From a bacterium (GTDB lineage Bacteria; Zhuqueibacterota; Zhuqueibacteria; Thermofontimicrobiales; Thermofontimicrobiaceae), in NCBI GenBank assembly GCA_011046315.1, contig DSAU01000411.1:1-5533 (forward strand): a DNA stretch of 5,533 nucleotides, in the 5' to 3' direction. Below the pieces are notes generated by a model. That model did not search any database. It was given only the letters and a program-made list of their open reading frames with translations, and was not told the origin of the DNA. The position numbers and the translations under genes are program-made. Shown here piece by piece: positions 1 through 5,533 of the stretch (positions within the stretch are counted from its first letter, which is position 1; each line of letters begins with the position of its first letter).

Positions 1-681
1 AATTTCATCCGCTTTTTCAGTGAATTGATTGATCAATTTCGGTTCACCATAATTTACGTTGCTCATCCGAACTTTGATCGAATCTTTTATTTCTTTGAGC
101 GTCAATCCCGAAAGCCGCTCATTTAAAATTCGTTCGGTCTCTTGAATTTTATTATGTGGGATCTGAAATTTCAGTTCCATCATGATCGTTCTAACAATTT
201 CCGAAGATATTGAAATCACCACCAGCAGCTTTTCATCGCTCAGGCTGATCAACTCTAACCTTTTAAATTTTCCCTGAAAAAATTGGGGAGAAAGCACAAC
301 GCCCAACTGATCTGATATTTCTGACAACAGGTTACACGCTTTGTCCAAAATCGTTTGAACATCTTCGTTATGTATTTTTCGCAGATACTGATCAATGATA
401 TGCTTTTCAGTCGGTGTCAGCTTTTCGACCTTCATTAAATCATTAACATAATAACGATAACCCTCGTCGGTAGGAATCCTACCGGCAGAGGTGTAGGGTT
501 GAAGGACCAGCCCCTTATCCTCCAAATTCATCAAAACATTTCGTATTGTCGCCGGACTGATACTACTTTGTATGGTTTGCGCCAAAAAAGCTGATCCGAT
601 TGGCGAGGCTGTACGAACGAAATTTTTGACCAGACAGCCGAAAATTGAATTTTCTCTGTATGTTAGCCACGCTGAAGCCAT
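1..681 (-). CDS. hrcA: Heat-inducible transcription repressor HrcA, N-terminal two thirds (runs off the left edge)
   Basis: HrcA is the cytoplasmic repressor of class I heat-shock genes (groESL and the hrcA-grpE-dnaK-dnaJ operon); it binds the CIRCE operator and its folding depends on GroEL. I translated the reverse strand by hand: 227 codons are open from the ATG at 681-679 to the window edge, against a usual 340-350 residues, so the C-terminus is missing. The family hallmark of the winged-helix domain is clear: SPATIRNVLMNLEDKGLV at about residues 42-59, then YTSAGRIPTDEGYRYYV at about 64-80. The middle part (about 105-220) follows the HrcA dimerisation/GAF-like region, e.g. GVVLSPQF and KRLELISL. 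An in-frame TGA lies two codons upstream, which fixes the start; AAGG (694-691) sits 9 bases before it. Odd point: the usual HTSAGR is YTSAGR. It is preceded by its own promoter and a CIRCE-like repeat; grpE/dnaK probably follow outside the window (inference). Confidence 0.96.
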   Translation of the reverse strand, partial: MASAWLTYRENSIFGCLVKNFVRTASPIGSAFLAQTIQSSISPATIRNVLMNLEDKGLVLQPYTSAGRIPTDEGYRYYVNDLMKVEKLTPTEKHIIDQYLRKIHNEDVQTILDKACNLLSEISDQLGVVLSPQFFQGKFKRLELISLSDEKLLVVISISSEIVRTIMMELKFQIPHNKIQETERILNERLSGLTLKEIKDSIKVRMSNVNYGEPKLINQFTEKADEI

Positions 682-727
682 TGTTCACAACCTTATGATC
701 TGACAGATTGTTTCATTTAAACTTAAT

Positions 728-754
728 TTAACTTGTTACTTTATTACAAGTTGA
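728..754 (-). promoter_or_regulatory. CIRCE-like 9-N9-9 inverted repeat, probable HrcA operator
   Basis: On the plus strand TTAACTTGT (728-736) and ACAAGTTGA (746-754) form an inverted repeat with 8 of 9 positions paired and a 9-base spacer. This is exactly the geometry of CIRCE (TTAGCACTC-N9-GAGTGCTAA), but only 4 of 9 bases of the half-site agree with the consensus. It starts directly at the -10 box of the hrcA promoter and covers the expected transcription start, where autoregulatory CIRCE elements normally sit. Seen: repeat, spacing and position. Inferred: binding by HrcA. It could instead be the site of another dimeric regulator. Confidence 0.7.
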
Positions 755-782
755 AGATAGCAATTTTTAACTCTATTGTCAA
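754..782 (-). promoter_or_regulatory. Sigma-70-type promoter of hrcA
   Basis: On the minus strand a perfect -35 box TTGACA (782-777) is followed after 17 bases by TATCTT (759-754), 4 of 6 matches to TATAAT. The predicted start falls at about 747, giving a leader of roughly 66 bases that carries the CIRCE-like repeat. The promoter lies in the 157-base gap after ftsX, so hrcA can be transcribed independently. I see no convincing GC-rich hairpin with a T-run after ftsX, so read-through from ftsEX is possible as well. Confidence 0.7.
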
Positions 783-838
783 GTAAAATTTCATCATTGA
801 TTTGGGTGAATATTATATTTTGGGAACTTGTACCGGTG

Positions 839-1699
839 TTAATATTTTATAAATTTGCGCAGTGCGATTACACTGCCCGAAAACCCCAAAACTATCCCCA
901 ATATCAACAGCAACAAATAAATTCTGGTATCAACAAAAATAAGATTGGGAATTTCAATGTTGATAATTTTAAACAACAGGTAGAATAAAAGGGCAGCCAA
1001 TCCACCTCCCAGACAGCCTTGAACAATGCCTTCGATCAAAAAAGGCCGGCGAATGAAACTGCGAGTGGCGCCCACCAGCTTCATTATTTCAATGGTTTTT
1101 CTTCGGGAATAAATTATAAGCTTGATAGTGTTCGACACCAGAATCATTGAACTCAATGCCAATAAACTGCCCATCACAATAATTACCACCAAAAAAATAT
1201 GCATGTACCTTTCTAAAATCATCAGCAAATCATGACGATAAATAATTTCATCGATCCCATCCAATTTGAGGATTTCGCTAAAGATGTTTTGCGTCGGCTC
1301 TGATGATCTATACTCCGGTTTTAGCCGGATTTGAAAGGATGCCGGCAAAGGGTTATCTTCTAAAATTTTAAATGCGTCCTCGCCAAACTGCTCGCGAAAA
1401 ATTTCTGCGGCTTCCTGTTTCGAAATATAACGAACTTCCTCAACACCTTCGATTTCATGTATTTGCAGTAATAGTTGATCGATCTGAGGCTGAATATAGG
1501 AATTATCAATAAAAGCCTCAAGCTCCATTCGCGACTGAATCTGAGCTACAATCCAGTGAACATTTAAAATAAAAATCAGAAAAACCGCAATTATCACCAG
1601 TGAGAGAAAAATTGTAAAAATTGAAATCGAGGTGGAAAATTTTGCCCGTTTTAGTCCTCTGAATCCCTCAACGATTGCGTATCTATAACCTGTAATCAA
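839..1699 (-). CDS. ftsX: Cell division protein FtsX, membrane subunit of FtsEX
   Basis: FtsX is the inner-membrane half of the FtsEX complex, which passes ATP-driven conformational changes by FtsE to peptidoglycan hydrolases or their activators outside the membrane. The 286-residue protein has the family layout: a short cytoplasmic N-terminus, TM1 at about 22-46, a periplasmic/extracytoplasmic domain of about 120 residues (47-166), then TM2 at about 167-189, TM3 at about 222-247 and TM4 at about 259-281. The cytoplasmic loop after TM2 carries the conserved KTIEIMKLVGATRSFIRRPF stretch (201-220) that contacts FtsE, followed by EG. The start is a TTG (1699-1697) overlapping the ftsE stop as TTGA; no ATG lies nearby, and AAGGA (1715-1711) is 11 bases upstream. 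Coupled translation with ftsE is therefore expected. No MacB- or LolC-like large domain is present, which supports FtsX over other FtsX-fold permeases. Confidence 0.95.
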   Translation of the reverse strand: MITGYRYAIVEGFRGLKRAKFSTSISIFTIFLSLVIIAVFLIFILNVHWIVAQIQSRMELEAFIDNSYIQPQIDQLLLQIHEIEGVEEVRYISKQEAAEIFREQFGEDAFKILEDNPLPASFQIRLKPEYRSSEPTQNIFSEILKLDGIDEIIYRHDLLMILERYMHIFLVVIIVMGSLLALSSMILVSNTIKLIIYSRRKTIEIMKLVGATRSFIRRPFLIEGIVQGCLGGGLAALLFYLLFKIINIEIPNLIFVDTRIYLLLLILGIVLGFSGSVIALRKFIKY

Positions 1700-2346
1700 T
1701 TGATGGTTCGTCCTTTTTCAATTCGGATGATTTTTCGGTTTTTCCCGCGTACCAGTCTATTGTCGTGTGTCGCCATTAGAATTGCTGTTCCCTTGGCGTG
1801 GATTTTCTCTAACAGACTAATGATGTCTTCCTCTGATAGCGGGTCTAAGTTTCCGGTGATTTCGTCCGCCAACAGAATTATTGGTTCATTAACCAATGCG
1901 CGTGCAATGGCGACTCGCTGTTGTTCACCTCCCGACAATTCATGGGGCATCTTGTTTTCCTTGTGCCGAAGTCCGACTTCAGCCAGCACGCGTAGTACTT
2001 TTCGCTTAATATCCCGTTGGCGGCTGTTGGTGACATTCAGGGTGAAGGCAACGTTCTCAAAGACGGTGCGGTCTGTTAACAATTTGAAATCCTGAAAAAT
2101 AATTCCCAATTTTCGCCTCAAAAGGGGTATTTGTTTCCTTTTCATGTTCAGCGAATTAAAACCATTGACCCTTACAAAACCAGATTGTGGTTTAATGTCC
2201 ATATAGATGAGTTTTAGCACGCTGCTTTTTCCGGCGCCGCTGGGTCCGATCAAATAGACAAACTCGCCAGGTTTGACAGTAACATTGACCAGCTCCAGTC
2301 CTTCACCACCCGGATAAAATGCTTTAACATTTGATAATTCAATCAT
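1696..2346 (-). CDS. ftsE: Cell division ATP-binding protein FtsE
   Basis: FtsE is the cytoplasmic ATPase of the FtsEX complex and drives its control of cell-wall hydrolases. All ABC ATPase motifs are present in the 216 residues: Walker A GPSGAGKSS (34-42), Q-loop Gln85 in IIFQDF, signature LSGGEQQR (137-144), Walker B IILLADE with catalytic Glu162, D-loop GNLD (165-168) and the switch His194 in ATHD. FQDFKLLTDRTVFENVAF (84-101) is characteristic of FtsE among ABC proteins, and length is normal (about 220). The start is ATG 2346-2344, eight bases inside the end of the methyltransferase gene; no good Shine-Dalgarno is seen, so coupling is likely. The stop overlaps the ftsX start. One unusual residue: the near-universal ADEPTGNLD reads ADEITGNLD. 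The pairing with ftsX makes the assignment secure; LolD is a relative but would not sit with this FtsX. Confidence 0.96.
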   Translation of the reverse strand: MIELSNVKAFYPGGEGLELVNVTVKPGEFVYLIGPSGAGKSSVLKLIYMDIKPQSGFVRVNGFNSLNMKRKQIPLLRRKLGIIFQDFKLLTDRTVFENVAFTLNVTNSRQRDIKRKVLRVLAEVGLRHKENKMPHELSGGEQQRVAIARALVNEPIILLADEITGNLDPLSEEDIISLLEKIHAKGTAILMATHDNRLVRGKNRKIIRIEKGRTIN

Positions 2347-3109
2347 TTAAACTTGCTTTTTCTAATACAAAGTGAACCCGCAACGCTTCTTCATCGGCTT
2401 TGCGAAACGAGAAACCATTGAAAGCGTCAAGACACTGAAAGTGTGACTGTGATATAAAATTTTGTATTTCATTGATGGTGTATATCCGCTGCTGATGGCT
2501 CTCGATATAGCGATTATCATCGCCATCAAATTTGATGGTAAATTGATTTTGATGGATCTTTTGCTTGCGATCGTAGCTGCTTTCTCTCAAATACTCAAAA
2601 CTAGAGCCGCTCCCGGTCTCTGTGTAGTTGCTGAAATATTTCATCGAATTTTTCTCGGTACAAATATCGAAAATAAACAGTCCCTGCTCAACCAACGCAT
2701 CATAAACGTTGTCAAATAATTGCTGCCATTTGCTAAAGTCGTCCAGATAATTAATGCTATCGTAAAGGCAGATAACAACATCCACCGGTCTTTTTAAAGA
2801 AAAACAGGTCATGTCTGCCTGAAAGTAATTAATGTTAATATTTCGCGTAATTGCTTTTTCGTAGGCTATCCTTACCATTTCAAAGGATAAATCCAAACCA
2901 AAAATGTTGTACTTTTTTGATGTTAAACTTAACAAGACATTGCCGGTTCCACAAGATAGTTCAAGGATAGACTGCGGTTTTTTGTCATATTTTTCAAATA
3001 GGCTCACAATATAATTTGTCCATTTTTCATAATCAACATGAGCCATCACCTCATCATAAATAGTCGCCAACATTGAATACGGAGGCGCTTTTCGATTCTG
3101 TTTACTCAA
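2339..3109 (-). CDS. Class I SAM-dependent methyltransferase, YqeM-like
   Basis: A cytoplasmic Rossmann-fold methyltransferase of 256 residues with unknown substrate. Motif I is ILELSCGTGNV (48-58), the acidic end of strand 2 is GLDLS with Asp73, QADM (97-100) precedes motif III, and VICLYDSINYL (112-122) matches the DSxNYL motif of the YqeM-like family. The opening YSMLATIYDEVMAHVDYEKW (11-30) is also typical of that family, whose members start close to this motif. The start is uncertain: TTG at 3109-3107 has GCAGG about 8 bases upstream and adds a short basic leader; the next candidate is ATG at residue 13 (3073-3071), with no visible ribosome binding site. An in-frame stop at 3151-3149 bars a longer form. 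The end overlaps ftsE by eight bases, so it is co-translated with ftsEX, but no known FtsEX function needs a methyltransferase. Small-molecule, tRNA or protein methylation are all possible. Confidence 0.87.
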   Translation of the reverse strand: MSKQNRKAPPYSMLATIYDEVMAHVDYEKWTNYIVSLFEKYDKKPQSILELSCGTGNVLLSLTSKKYNIFGLDLSFEMVRIAYEKAITRNININYFQADMTCFSLKRPVDVVICLYDSINYLDDFSKWQQLFDNVYDALVEQGLFIFDICTEKNSMKYFSNYTETGSGSSFEYLRESSYDRKQKIHQNQFTIKFDGDDNRYIESHQQRIYTINEIQNFISQSHFQCLDAFNGFSFRKADEEALRVHFVLEKASLND

Positions 3110-3163
3110 TATCGTAGCCTGCTTTGAATAAATCTGACTATTTTTTTCTCACCTGTTGCGGTA

Positions 3164-3193
3164 ACAATATCGATTTACAAAATGTTATTTCAA
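3164..3193 (-). promoter_or_regulatory. Weak candidate promoter for the methyltransferase-ftsE-ftsX unit
   Basis: On the minus strand TTGAAA (3193-3188), which overlaps the anmK stop codon, is followed after 18 bases by TATTGT (3169-3164), 4 of 6 matches to TATAAT. It lies in the 80-base gap between anmK and the methyltransferase, the only sizeable gap upstream of that unit. No terminator hairpin is visible in the gap, so transcription from the kinase-anmK promoter could also continue through. The matches are modest in AT-rich DNA and may be chance. Confidence 0.3.
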
Positions 3194-4377
3194 GGAAAAC
3201 AGACTGTGCCCAGGATTGTTTTCCGTTGCGCTCCAGTTACCGAGGGTAAATTGGCGGCATTGCCGGCGATGGTTTCGTTTGCCAATACAGCAAAACATAC
3301 GGCTTCTTTGGCGTCAACCGGGATGCCAAAATCGTCTGCCAGCAAAACTGATCCTGGTTTGAAAAGTGATTCTAAAATATTAATCAGGGTTTGGTTGTGG
3401 CTTCCACCGCCGCTGACAATCAACTGATCCACATGCTCATGGGTTAATCCGGACACTTGTACCCCTTTTAGTATTGTGTGGGCTGTCAACGCAGTGGCTG
3501 TTGCCACGATATCATGGTGCGTCAATTTGAATTGCGAACCCAATTCTAAAAGTTCATTCACATAATCATCGCCAAACATTTCTCTGCCAGTTGATTTGGG
3601 CGCCAGCCTGTTAAAATATTGATGGGTTAGCAATTGAGTGAGCAACTTTTCGGAAACCCTGCCCTGGCCAGCGATAGCCCCGTTTTTATCATATTTTTTA
3701 CCGAAGATTTTTTCCACCAACCGGTCGATGACCATGTTGCCAGGACCGGTATCAAAGGCGATAACATCGTTTTGTGCCCTGTTTTTCGACAAAACTGTGA
3801 TATTGGCAATACCGCCAATGTTTAAAACAACCCGATTGAGGCTGTCGGATTGAAACATTAGGTAATCAAAGTATGGGACCAGCGGCGCCCCCTGACCTCC
3901 GAGCGCAACATCGGCGCTGCGAAAATTCCCGATGGTTACGGCGCCGGTTCTGCAGGCGATTAACGAGGGATCGCCGATTTGCAGCGTCGAACGAGATTGT
4001 TTTTGAAACAGCGGTTTTGAGCCGGGAAAATGGCGTATTGTCTGACCGTGGGAACCGATTAAATCAATTTGCTCTATCGGAATAGCTGCCGCCCCACAAA
4101 GGGAAAAAACTGCGTCTGCAAAATATTCTCCAACGACAACATTCAACCGGCAGATTTCATCGATTGACCCTGAAAAAGGCTGGGAAATTTCTATCAGCTT
4201 GGTTATCAGTTCCGCCGGCAGCGGGTGAGTGATAAATTCCATCAACTGTAGTTGGGTATCGCTGCCGCTATTGCCAATCTTTACCAGCGCGGCGTCAATC
4301 CCATCCATCGAGGTCCCGGACATCAGCCCGACGACCAGTTTTTCTTTTTTAGCTGATGTTTCAATAAACGGATGCAT
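3190..4377 (-). CDS. anmK: Anhydro-N-acetylmuramic acid kinase AnmK
   Basis: AnmK cleaves the 1,6-anhydro ring of anhydroMurNAc and phosphorylates it with ATP to give MurNAc-6-phosphate, a cytoplasmic step of peptidoglycan recycling. From the ATG at 4377 it has 395 residues, slightly longer than the roughly 370 usual. Motifs are intact: GLMSGTSMDGID (17-28), the phosphate-1 loop; LIGSHGQTIRH (106-116); LQIGDPSLIA (132-141); FRSADVALGGQGAPLVPYFD (152-171); LNIGGIANIT (185-194); FDTGPGN (208-214), whose Asp209 corresponds by family knowledge to the catalytic base; and the adenosine loop LIVSGGGSHN (319-328). The ATG comes one base after the stop of the upstream kinase gene, implying coupling, and no Shine-Dalgarno is visible. 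A TTG at 4395-4393 would add six residues and overlap the kinase gene, but it also lacks a binding site. The product should feed a MurQ-type etherase, which is not in the window. Confidence 0.96.
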   Translation of the reverse strand: MHPFIETSAKKEKLVVGLMSGTSMDGIDAALVKIGNSGSDTQLQLMEFITHPLPAELITKLIEISQPFSGSIDEICRLNVVVGEYFADAVFSLCGAAAIPIEQIDLIGSHGQTIRHFPGSKPLFQKQSRSTLQIGDPSLIACRTGAVTIGNFRSADVALGGQGAPLVPYFDYLMFQSDSLNRVVLNIGGIANITVLSKNRAQNDVIAFDTGPGNMVIDRLVEKIFGKKYDKNGAIAGQGRVSEKLLTQLLTHQYFNRLAPKSTGREMFGDDYVNELLELGSQFKLTHHDIVATATALTAHTILKGVQVSGLTHEHVDQLIVSGGGSHNQTLINILESLFKPGSVLLADDFGIPVDAKEAVCFAVLANETIAGNAANLPSVTGAQRKTILGTVCFP

Positions 4378-4378
4378 T

Positions 4379-5368
4379 TCAGTTAAGGTCGACAAAATTT
4401 TGAATGGAATTTTTTAAATTTGCCAATAAACCTTCATTAATTTCAACTCTGACATTTTTCATCGCCATCAACGCAGCTCCATAAGCGGGCTGAAACATCG
4501 GATCGTTAATGGAGATGTTCCAGGAAATTTCGTAGAGCTCCTTTGAAATGTTATTGACAAGTGTCTCTTTTTGGATAAACACGCTTCCGATGAGGGCGAC
4601 TTTAATTTCTTCGCCGGCAAAATTTAGCTTTTGAGCAACCGCCTTGGCAAGCAGACCGAGATCCCGACCGGTATTGCGGACAATCTCTTCAGACTTGGCG
4701 TCGCCGCGCTGCGCCAATTCAAAAACCAATGGCGCCAGGTTAGCAATTTTGACGCGATCGATTTTGTTCTGATAAACCAGCGGAATAATTTCATCAATCG
4801 AGTTCAAATTGAAGTTTTGGGTGATGCGCTGGCGAAGCTCTGTTTTTTCGCCTCTGCCGTCAAAATCCTGAAGCGCGGCAACAATTGCGCTGCGTCCGAT
4901 TGAATAACCGCTGCCCTCGTCTCCCAGCAAATATCCCCATCCGCCGGATCGAACAACTCGACCTTCTTCATTTTTTCCAAAACAAATCGCTCCGGTACCC
5001 GAAATAATTATGATACCGGGTTCGGTGGCAAAGGCTCCTTCAAGGGCGATGATGGCATCACTTTCCACGGTTATTTTTCCCTTGTATTCGGTATCATTGA
5101 ATAACGCCCGGACTTCTTCTTGATCTCTTTTTCTTCCCGCGCCAGCCAAACCAAAAAACAAATGATCTATCTTTGATGCCGGGATATTACTTTTTTTGAG
5201 AAGTCTGCCAATGCCCGTAAGCAATTCCTGTCGTACTTTTTGACCTCCCATCGCCTGGTAATTGGTGCTTGCTACACGCGTTTTCGATACCAAATTTCCC
5301 GTTACGTCCACTAACACCAGTTCAGTTTTCGTACCGCCGCCGTCGGCGCCGATGACAAAAGTTGCCAT
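4379..5368 (-). CDS. BadF/BadG/BcrA/BcrD-family amino-sugar kinase (N-acetylglucosamine/MurNAc kinase type)
   Basis: A cytoplasmic ASKHA-fold sugar kinase of 329 residues, probably phosphorylating GlcNAc and/or MurNAc at O6. Visible motifs from the ATG: phosphate-1 loop GADGGGTKTELVLVD (7-21); FFGLAGAGR (71-79); VESDAIIALEGAF (101-113), where Asp104 aligns with the catalytic Asp of human NAGK and MurK by family knowledge; phosphate-2 loop IISGTGAICFG (121-131); GGWGYLLGDEGSGYSIGR (142-159), the NAGK/MurK signature; adenosine loop ALIGSVF (258-264); and PAYGAAL (294-300). I chose ATG 5368 because AGAGGG lies five bases upstream; an in-frame TTG at 5431 would add 21 residues unlike the family. 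The gene ends one base before anmK, which makes cell-wall sugar recycling the likely role, with GlcNAc freed by a NagZ-type glucosaminidase as a natural substrate. Glucosamine kinase or, much less likely, the activator of a CoA-dehydratase cannot be excluded from sequence alone; the dehydratase-activator [4Fe-4S] cysteines are not evident. Confidence 0.9.
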   Translation of the reverse strand: MATFVIGADGGGTKTELVLVDVTGNLVSKTRVASTNYQAMGGQKVRQELLTGIGRLLKKSNIPASKIDHLFFGLAGAGRKRDQEEVRALFNDTEYKGKITVESDAIIALEGAFATEPGIIIISGTGAICFGKNEEGRVVRSGGWGYLLGDEGSGYSIGRSAIVAALQDFDGRGEKTELRQRITQNFNLNSIDEIIPLVYQNKIDRVKIANLAPLVFELAQRGDAKSEEIVRNTGRDLGLLAKAVAQKLNFAGEEIKVALIGSVFIQKETLVNNISKELYEISWNISINDPMFQPAYGAALMAMKNVRVEINEGLLANLKNSIQNFVDLN

Positions 5369-5373
5369 AGTTT

Positions 5374-5379
5374 CCCTCT
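5374..5379 (-). promoter_or_regulatory. Shine-Dalgarno of the amino-sugar kinase gene
   Basis: On the minus strand AGAGGG sits five bases before ATG 5368-5366. It is the best ribosome binding site in the window and decides the start in favour of this ATG over the in-frame TTG at 5431, which lies in the likely promoter. Confidence 0.8.
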
Positions 5380-5401
5380 TTAAATTGTTTTGCTCTGTTA
5401 T

Positions 5402-5431
5402 TTTATAATAAGCGCTTGATTTATTACACAA
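5402..5431 (-). promoter_or_regulatory. Candidate promoter of the kinase-anmK operon with an internal 8-bp palindrome
   Basis: On the minus strand TTGTGT (5431-5426; 3 of 6 to the -35 consensus) and TATAAA (5407-5402; 5 of 6 to the -10) are 18 bases apart. Between them lies the perfect palindrome AAGCGCTT (5410-5417), which resembles the CG-centred core of LacI-family operators; the flanks pair only partly. A site between -35 and -10 would suit a repressor. An alternative is TTGAAT (5447-5442) with TAATAA (5426-5421), but the 15-base spacer is poor. The -10 is believable; the palindrome as an operator is speculation. Confidence 0.35.
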
Positions 5432-5448
5432 TTTTCTTTAAATTCAAG

Positions 5449-5533
5449 CTAAACTTGGATAACTTTTTGGAGTTTAATAGTTAAAACCGATGCAAAAACG
5501 GCCTTGAGAATATCTATTGGAATAAATAAGAAC
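5449..5533 (-). CDS. C-terminal tail of a membrane protein cut by the right edge, possibly BioY-like
   Basis: The reverse strand is open from the edge (codons starting at 5532) to a TAG at 5451-5449, giving only 27 residues. They include FIPIDILKAVFASVLTIKL, a hydrophobic helix preceded by a P-x-D-[IL]-[IL]-K-A motif. This is how the last helix of BioY (biotin ECF transporter substrate-binding subunit) and some other ECF S components typically reads, as in FIPGDxxKAxLAA. The frame, the position just 80 bases before the kinase start, and the same orientation support a real gene end. The piece is too short to name firmly, so no symbol is given; another frame is also open for 19 codons from the edge but shows no recognisable motif. 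Confidence 0.5.
   Translation of the reverse strand, partial: FLFIPIDILKAVFASVLTIKLQKVIQV

Noticed and set aside
825..831. A third AACTTGT, matching the half-site of the CIRCE-like repeat
   Set aside because: No inverted partner lies at the 9-base spacing; a single 7-base match in AT-rich DNA is easily chance.
782..838. Possible terminator after ftsX (AATATAATATT region)
   Set aside because: The only inverted repeat is five A/T pairs with no GC stem and no T-run in the minus-strand direction.
776..988. Plus-strand open frame of 70 codons starting in the ftsX-hrcA gap
   Set aside because: Most of it lies antisense to ftsX and its beginning overlaps the hrcA -35 box; the product is low complexity (Gln/Asn-rich end) with no recognisable motif.
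1700..2095. Plus-strand open frame of 131 codons
   Set aside because: Entirely antisense to ftsE, whose ABC motifs are complete; the translation has no motif and is a shadow.
3141..3169. T-run on the plus strand and GTTGCGGTAAC partial palindrome after anmK, as a terminator
   Set aside because: The T-run is on the wrong strand for genes read leftwards, and the arms pair over only three bases.
3627..4085. Several short open frames on both strands inside anmK
   Set aside because: All are overlapped by the intact AnmK reading frame with catalytic motifs and show no motif of their own.
4378..4395. TTG-started longer form of anmK overlapping the kinase gene
   Set aside because: It has no ribosome binding site and adds six residues not expected for the family; the ATG one base after the kinase stop is simpler, though neither is proven.

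Overview
The window is a compact run of bacterial genes, all on the minus strand, so the order of transcription is from the right edge to the left. From right to left it holds: the C-terminal tail of an unidentified membrane protein (resembling the end of a BioY-type transporter subunit); a BadF/BcrA-family amino-sugar kinase (GlcNAc/MurNAc kinase type); anhydro-N-acetylmuramic acid kinase (anmK); a YqeM-like SAM-dependent methyltransferase; ftsE and ftsX; and the first two thirds of the heat-shock repressor gene hrcA, which runs off the left edge. No tRNA, rRNA, mobile element, CRISPR array or large repeat was seen. No stretch over 300 bases lacks a gene; the largest gap is the 157-base ftsX-hrcA intergenic region.

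The organism is a bacterium with moderate to low GC. AnmK implies turnover of peptidoglycan by lytic transglycosylases (1,6-anhydro ends), which is typical of Gram-negative-type envelopes. HrcA points away from the enteric sigma-32-only type of heat-shock control. The combination would fit an FCB-type or candidate-phylum lineage, but this placement is a guess from gene content and protein style; the sequence does not prove it.

Functionally there are three blocks. (1) Kinase and anmK, one base apart, look like a two-gene cell-wall sugar recycling operon: AnmK makes MurNAc-6-P from anhydroMurNAc and the neighbouring kinase probably phosphorylates free GlcNAc and/or MurNAc. A candidate promoter with an 8-bp palindrome lies upstream. 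(2) Methyltransferase, ftsE and ftsX overlap one another (8 and 4 bases) and are almost certainly one translationally coupled unit; FtsEX is the inner-membrane ABC-type complex that controls peptidoglycan hydrolases at division or elongation. (3) hrcA has its own promoter (TTGACA-N17-TATCTT) followed immediately by an inverted repeat with the exact 9-N9-9 geometry of the CIRCE operator but a strongly diverged sequence. That element, probably a lineage-specific HrcA operator, is the most interesting thing in the window. The rest looks like well-conserved housekeeping genes in an informative order.
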